Below, piece after piece: positions 60,139 to 64,000 of a stretch of DNA of 64,000 nucleotides. The DNA is from Burkholderia plantarii (GTDB lineage: Bacteria; Pseudomonadota; Gammaproteobacteria; Burkholderiales; Burkholderiaceae), in the NCBI RefSeq assembly GCF_001411805.1, contig NZ_CP007212.1, positions 2,604,001 through 2,668,000 of the forward strand. Reading direction: 5' to 3'. Numbering within the stretch: the stretch's first letter is position 1; every line of letters starts with the position of its first letter. The notes beneath the pieces were generated by a model. The model was not told where the DNA came from and did no database searches. It saw only the letters and a program-made list of their open reading frames with translations. The translations under genes and the position numbers were made by a program.

Positions 60139-60865
60139 TCAGCCTGGATGCGGCAACGGCCGCTTTCCTTCCCGTTTGCCCGCATCGCTTCGGGCCGCCG
60201 GATTGCCGTGCGGCGGCCTCGGAGCGCCGGACGCGTCGCGGCATCGCGTGCGCGGCGCCCTCCCCGCTTGCCGCACTCGCCCCACCTGCCCGACTGGTCG
60301 GATCCGCTGCGAGCCGTTGGCACGGCCGCGGCGACTTGGGTCGGCCAAGATCGCGGCTCGAATGCGTCGGGCACCAAGCGGGCGCAGACGCGAACACGGC
60401 CGAGCGGCATGGTCGTGAACCGCGCTTGCTCGATGAAGCCGTTGGCGGCGACGCAGGTAGCGTGATGCAACATAACGGCTGACCGGCCGCGACAACACGT
60501 CGATCCCCCACCCCGAAAGCGGCAAGTCCGCCACGTCGGTGGCCGATCGGTTGCGTATTGCGCGTGCTCGACGCTTGCGTCAATTTGTCTCAGTCAAGGT
60601 CCGCCGAGTGGAATGCCCTGCCGGTCCGCAATCATTTAGCTGTGCATATGATCAGGCGCCGCCTGCGCGTGCGAAAAAAGTCGTTCACGCCCGAGACACC
60701 GTTTGCGCATCCATATCTCCCGACGCCACGCACCAGTTCATGGCGAAAACCGCTACCGGCGATCGCCTGAAAGGAAGATTCCTCCTGCCCCGTCACGCCC
60801 GCATTGCTTCAGCAACTGAAACAAATGCCGTGATTAGAAGCACAACCATGATTACGGGGAAAACC
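60139..60865. other. Long intergenic region between two chemoreceptor genes
   Basis: About 727 bp. The first 450 bp is GC-rich and the last 280 bp is more AT-rich, with a TATGAT box at 60647-60652 but no matching -35. Open frames crossing it show no recognisable domains. The size suggests an independent promoter for the last receptor or a deleted gene. Confidence 0.5.
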
Positions 60866-62497
60866 ATGAAGAATCTCACTGTAGGCCAGAAGCTCGCCGG
60901 CTCGTTCGGAATCGTGATACTGATATCGCTGATCGGCAGCGCGATCTCGATCATCAATTTCCTCGGCCTGAACGATGCCAATGGATGGAACATCCATAGC
61001 TACCGCGTGCTTCGCGCGAACGACGAGATGTTGGCCAACATGGTCAACATGGAGACGGGAGTACGCGGCTACGTGATTGCCGGGGACGACAAATTCCTCG
61101 ATCCCTATCTGGCCGGCCAGGGCCAGTTCGCCAAATCGTACGAGGTCATACATGCGCTCACGTCGGACAACGCCGCCCAGCAACAACGTCTGGACGAACT
61201 GCTGCAGCTGCGCAACAAGGTGGGGAGCATCGCCGAAAAGCTGATCGCGCTCAGGCGCGAGGTCAATGCTGGAACGCAGCCGCTCAGCGTGCTCACGGAT
61301 GACTTCAAGCAGGGCAAGGACAAGCAGTACATGGATCGCTACCGGACGGTGGCTGCCGACGTCGGCAGCGCCGAACAGGCCCTGCTCGATCAGCGCTCCG
61401 GACAGGTGGCGGCGATGACCTCCTCGACCATGGTCACTTTGGCGGCCGCCGGCCTCGTCACGATTGCCCTCGCCATCGTGCTGGGCATCGTCATTACCCG
61501 CGGCATCATCCGGTCGCTGGGAGGCGAGCCGTCCGCCGCCGCGAACGTGGCCAGCCGCATCGCGCAGGGCGATCTCTCGGTGCCCGCACCGGTTCGCGAC
61601 AAGGATCAAACCAGCCTGATGGCGTCACTGGAGGCCATGCGGCAGCAGCTCAGGGGCATCGTCGCGGGCATCCAATCGTCCGCCGAATCGATCAAGTCGG
61701 CCGCGGGGGAAATCGCCCAAGGCAATCTGGACCTGTCCCAACGAACCGAGGAGCAAGCCGCGTCGCTGCAGGAAACCGCCGCGAGCATGGAGCAGTTGAC
61801 GTCGACCGTCCGGCAGAACACCGACAGCGCGAAGCAGGCCAACATGCTCGCCACCAATGCGTGCGACGTGGCGGCGCGTGGTGGCACGGTCGTGGAGCAG
61901 GTCGTCGAATCGATGAAGTCGATCTCGGAAAGCTCCGGCAAGGTGTCGCAAATCATCACGGTGATCGAGGGCATCGCGTTCCAGACCAATATCCTCGCGC
62001 TCAACGCCGCGGTGGAAGCGGCGCGCGCGGGCGAACAGGGACGAGGGTTCGCCGTCGTGGCGGGCGAGGTGCGCACGCTCGCTCAGCGCAGCGCCAGCGC
62101 CGCCAAGGAAATCAAGGACCTCATCGAAAGCTCGGTCGATCGCGTGGCAACCGGCGGCGAGCAGGTCAATCGGGCGGGCGCCACCATGTCCGAGATCGTC
62201 AAGTCGGTCCGTCAGGTGACCGACATCATGGGCGAGATCGCCTCGGCGTCCGACGAGCAGGGCACGGGCATCGAGCAGGTCAACACGGCGGTCAGCCAGA
62301 TGGACGCGGTGACCCAGCAAAACGCGGCGCTGGTGGAGCAAGCCTCGGCCGCCGCACAGGCCATGGCGGAACAGGCCGCCACACTCCGTGACGCGGTGGC
62401 CTTCTTCAGGATCGGAGCGCATGGCGGGAACGACGCCTGGCAGGGAACCGGCGCCGCGCGTCGGCCCTTGTCCGCGCTGTCGCTGCAAGCGAATTGA
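60866..62497 (+). CDS. Methyl-accepting chemotaxis protein with a CHASE3-like sensor
   Basis: A 543-residue receptor. TM1 (about 12-33) and TM2 (about 188-211) flank a periplasmic helical domain with [20 protein letters not shown], the CHASE3 pattern. HAMP (about 212-265) contains [18 protein letters not shown]. The signalling domain has [20 protein letters not shown] and stretches nearly identical in DNA to the first receptor of this block. The C-terminus (SALSLQAN) lacks the CheR pentapeptide. I use the ATG at 60866 ([15 protein letters not shown]); an ATG six codons upstream is possible. The stop is only 10 bp from the first tRNA-tail repeat. Confidence 0.94.
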   Translation: MKNLTVGQKLAGSFGIVILISLIGSAISIINFLGLNDANGWNIHSYRVLRANDEMLANMVNMETGVRGYVIAGDDKFLDPYLAGQGQFAKSYEVIHALTSDNAAQQQRLDELLQLRNKVGSIAEKLIALRREVNAGTQPLSVLTDDFKQGKDKQYMDRYRTVAADVGSAEQALLDQRSGQVAAMTSSTMVTLAAAGLVTIALAIVLGIVITRGIIRSLGGEPSAAANVASRIAQGDLSVPAPVRDKDQTSLMASLEAMRQQLRGIVAGIQSSAESIKSAAGEIAQGNLDLSQRTEEQAASLQETAASMEQLTSTVRQNTDSAKQANMLATNACDVAARGGTVVEQVVESMKSISESSGKVSQIITVIEGIAFQTNILALNAAVEAARAGEQGRGFAVVAGEVRTLAQRSASAAKEIKDLIESSVDRVATGGEQVNRAGATMSEIVKSVRQVTDIMGEIASASDEQGTGIEQVNTAVSQMDAVTQQNAALVEQASAAAQAMAEQAATLRDAVAFFRIGAHGGNDAWQGTGAARRPLSALSLQAN

Positions 62498-62624
62498 CTT
62501 TCAAGCCTGGCGGAGCGGACGGGACTCGCCCACGTTCCGCGGGCCGCGGTTGCGCAAGCATGCGCAACCCTTCGACTCCCGCCGGAAGCCGCGCAGGCGG
62601 CTTCCTCCACGCCGCATATGGACG

Positions 62625-62655
62625 AAAAAATACCCGCTTGCGCGGGCATTTTTTC
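62625..62655. terminator. Terminator hairpin in repeat unit 1
   Basis: AAAAAATACCCGC-TTGC-GCGGGCATTTTTT, a bidirectional terminator-like stem. It can stop the chemoreceptor transcript from the left and minus-strand transcription from the tRNA side. Confidence 0.8.
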
Positions 62656-62777
62656 AAATCTGGCGGAGCGGACGGGACTCGCCCACGTTCCGCGGGCCGC
62701 GGTTGCGCAAGCATGCGCAACCCTTCGATTCCCGCCGGAAGCCGCGCAGGCGGCTTCCTCCACGCCGCATATGGACG

Positions 62778-62806
62778 AAAAAATACCCGCTTGCGCGGGT
62801 ATTTTT
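62778..62806. terminator. Terminator hairpin following tRNA-Asp (repeat unit 2)
   Basis: AAAAATACCCGC-TTGC-GCGGGTATTTTT is a perfect stem immediately downstream of the tRNA-Asp 3' end on the minus strand, so it is the natural terminator of the tRNA gene. Confidence 0.88.
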
Positions 62807-62812
62807 CTAATC

Positions 62813-62889
62813 TGGCGGAGCGGACGGGACTCGAACCCGCGACCCCCGGCGTGACAGGCCGGTATTCTAACCAACTGAACTACCGCTCC
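62813..62889 (-). tRNA. tRNA-Asp (anticodon GUC)
   Basis: A 77-nt cloverleaf on the minus strand beginning GGAGCGGTAGTTCAGTTGG, with anticodon GTC at tRNA positions 35-37 (62853-62855), TTCGAGTCCCG T-arm and an encoded CCA end. It is nearly identical to E. coli tRNA-Asp. Its 3' end is copied twice more downstream in the tandem repeats. Confidence 0.98.
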
Positions 62890-63163
62890 CGGGTCGGTAC
62901 CACCAGCGAACCACCCGCCCATGAACGTCATCGGCTCCGGTCGCTGCGTCGGGGCCAAAACCCGCGACGGAGCGAGATTGTGCCCTGAATACCGGCACCG
63001 CGCAACCACATTGTGTCCGATCGAATGAACGATGCGGCCCCGGCTTGCCCGCCCGCGCGACGTCCTCCGGAAAACCGGCGCCGGCATCGACGGCGCACCG
63101 CACATCGCCCTCCCCCGCGCGATTACAATCCGCTCCGTGTTCCCCGTTGACGGACCCACGATC

Positions 63164-64000
63164 TTGGATCGACTCGAAGCCATGTCGATGCTGCTGTCCG
63201 CCGTCGAGAAAGGCAGCCTCTCGGCGGCGGCGCGCGACCTGCACATCCCCGTTTCCACGCTCACGCGCAAGGTGAGCGATCTCGAGATCCGGCTCGGCAC
63301 GCGTCTGCTGATCCGCACCACGCGCAAGCTGACGCTGACCGACGCCGGCCTCGCCTACGTGGCGGCCGCACGCCGTATCCTCGATCAGGTCCACGAACAG
63401 GAGCGCGAGGCCAGCGGCGAATTCACCATGCCGCGCGGCGAGCTGGTGATCGCCACGCCCGTGCAGTTCGGCCGGCAGCACGTGCTGCCCGTCGTCAACG
63501 CGTTCCTCGCGCAGTTCCCCGAGATCAAGGTCCGGCTGCTGCAGTCGGACCGCAACGTCGATCTGATCGACGCGCATGCCGACGCCGCGATCCGGATCGG
63601 CCGGCTGCCCGACAGCAGCCTCGTGGCGACGCGCGTCGGCGCGCTGCGCGCCGTCGTCTGCGCGAGCCCCGCGCTGCTGGCGCGCCACGGTGTGCCGCGC
63701 ACGCCCGACGATCTCGCGCGGCTGCCCTGCGTGGTCTTCAACAGCCCCTACCTGTCGCCATGGCGGTTTCGCACACCGGGCACCGATGGCCTGACGAGCC
63801 TCACGGTCGACCCGCGCCTGCACGTCTCGGCCCCCGACTCCGCCGCCGACGCGGCCGTGCAGGGCATCGGCGCGACGCTGCTGCTCGAGCACGACGTCGA
63901 TCACGCGGTGCGCGCCGGCCTGCTCGACATCGTACTGTCCGAGTACGAGGTCGAGCCGGTGCCCGTCCACGTGATCCACGTATCGCGCAACCTGATGCCG
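63164..64000 (+). CDS. LysR-type transcriptional regulator, truncated by the window end
   Basis: The first 279 residues of a LysR regulator. The DNA-binding domain reads LDRLEAMSMLLSAVEKGSLSAAARDLHIP then STLTRKVSDLEIRLG. The effector domain starts at about 90 with GELVIATPVQFGRQHVLPVV and includes DAAIRIGRLPDSSLVATRVG. I take the TTG at 63164 because family members usually begin MDRLEAM; ATG 63182 or GTG 63137 are alternatives. It faces away from tRNA-Asp, so the target may be downstream, outside the window. Confidence 0.88.
   Translation, partial: MDRLEAMSMLLSAVEKGSLSAAARDLHIPVSTLTRKVSDLEIRLGTRLLIRTTRKLTLTDAGLAYVAAARRILDQVHEQEREASGEFTMPRGELVIATPVQFGRQHVLPVVNAFLAQFPEIKVRLLQSDRNVDLIDAHADAAIRIGRLPDSSLVATRVGALRAVVCASPALLARHGVPRTPDDLARLPCVVFNSPYLSPWRFRTPGTDGLTSLTVDPRLHVSAPDSAADAAVQGIGATLLLEHDVDHAVRAGLLDIVLSEYEVEPVPVHVIHVSRNLMP

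Larger units (their letters stand above)
62508..62812. repeat. Two tandem 152-153 bp units, each starting with a copy of the tRNA-Asp 3' end
   Basis: Unit 1 is 62508-62660 and unit 2 is 62661-62812, differing at only a few positions. Each begins with the 21 bases that form the last 21 nt of the adjacent tRNA-Asp (complement, 62508-62528 and 62661-62681; in the tRNA 62813-62833). The unit also contains an inverted repeat GGTTGCGCA-N4-TGCGCAACC, a second inverted repeat GGAAGCCGC-GCAG-GCGGCTTCC, and a terminator hairpin. Short open frames across the repeats are artefacts of this structure. Confidence 0.92.

Noticed and set aside
60590..60625. Flagellar sigma-28 promoter upstream of the last chemoreceptor
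   Set aside because: A TCAAG is present at about 60593, but no GCCGATA-like element follows at the proper distance.
62508..62889. CRISPR-like array
   Set aside because: There are only two full units of about 153 bp with no unique spacers and no cas genes; the repeats are tRNA tails plus terminators.
62388..62988. Repetitive small open frames across the tRNA-tail repeats
   Set aside because: They read through tRNA sequence and terminator hairpins in several frames; the repeat in the protein is simply the DNA repeat. Such frames are common mis-annotations next to tRNA genes.

Overview
The window is high-GC betaproteobacterial chromosome, almost certainly Burkholderia sensu lato. The evidence is the gene order rpsF-priB-rpsR-rplI-dnaB, mltG-tmk-holB-tatD and yciB-bolA-ppiC, a long single-chain purL, and protein sequences that read as typical Burkholderia housekeeping proteins. 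Most of it is dense core genome, about 50 intact genes, with little accessory DNA. No rRNA, CRISPR, prophage or integrase gene is visible.

Layout. 1-805: decayed IS4-family transposase. 1093-4093: NlpC/P60 lipoprotein, then a Pit phosphate transporter with its DUF47 partner. 4230-7278: replication/ribosomal operon on the minus strand. 7466-12077: LysR regulator divergent from gcl-hyi-glxR, which turns glyoxylate into glycerate. 12393-20793: asparaginase, small secreted proteins (PsiF, SYLF, Rap1a-like, ankyrin), a GT4 glycosyltransferase, and an AAA ATPase paired with an MscS channel. 20837-24379: tatD-holB-tmk-mltG, with ygfZ divergent. 26648-34462: a same-strand run of acyl/ester genes (esterase, thioesterase, thiolase, nicotinamidase, hydratase/dehydrogenase, CoA ligase). 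34603-41770: selO, msrB, yciB, bolA, parvulin, GNAT, SRPBCC and ilvD. 41959-54691: purL, an FAD oxidoreductase, nnr, pgi, an ABC ATPase divergent from a GDSL esterase, and ppiD.

54692-62812 is the most distinctive part. Between ppiD and tRNA-Asp lie three chemoreceptor-type genes and one EAL-HDOD protein, all on the plus strand, with long non-coding gaps. The block ends in two tandem 152-153 bp units. Each starts with a copy of the last 21 bases of tRNA-Asp and carries its own terminator hairpin, giving three tRNA tails in a row. This looks like a small sensory island or scar at a tRNA attachment site, although no recombinase is present.

The window ends inside a second LysR-type regulator (63164 onward).

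Regulatory sites that can be read directly include two inverted repeats between the LysR gene and gcl, and a 12-bp palindrome overlapping the -35 of a good promoter ahead of the beta-oxidation genes. There is also a clear promoter upstream of rpsF, and several bidirectional hairpin terminators lie between convergent genes.
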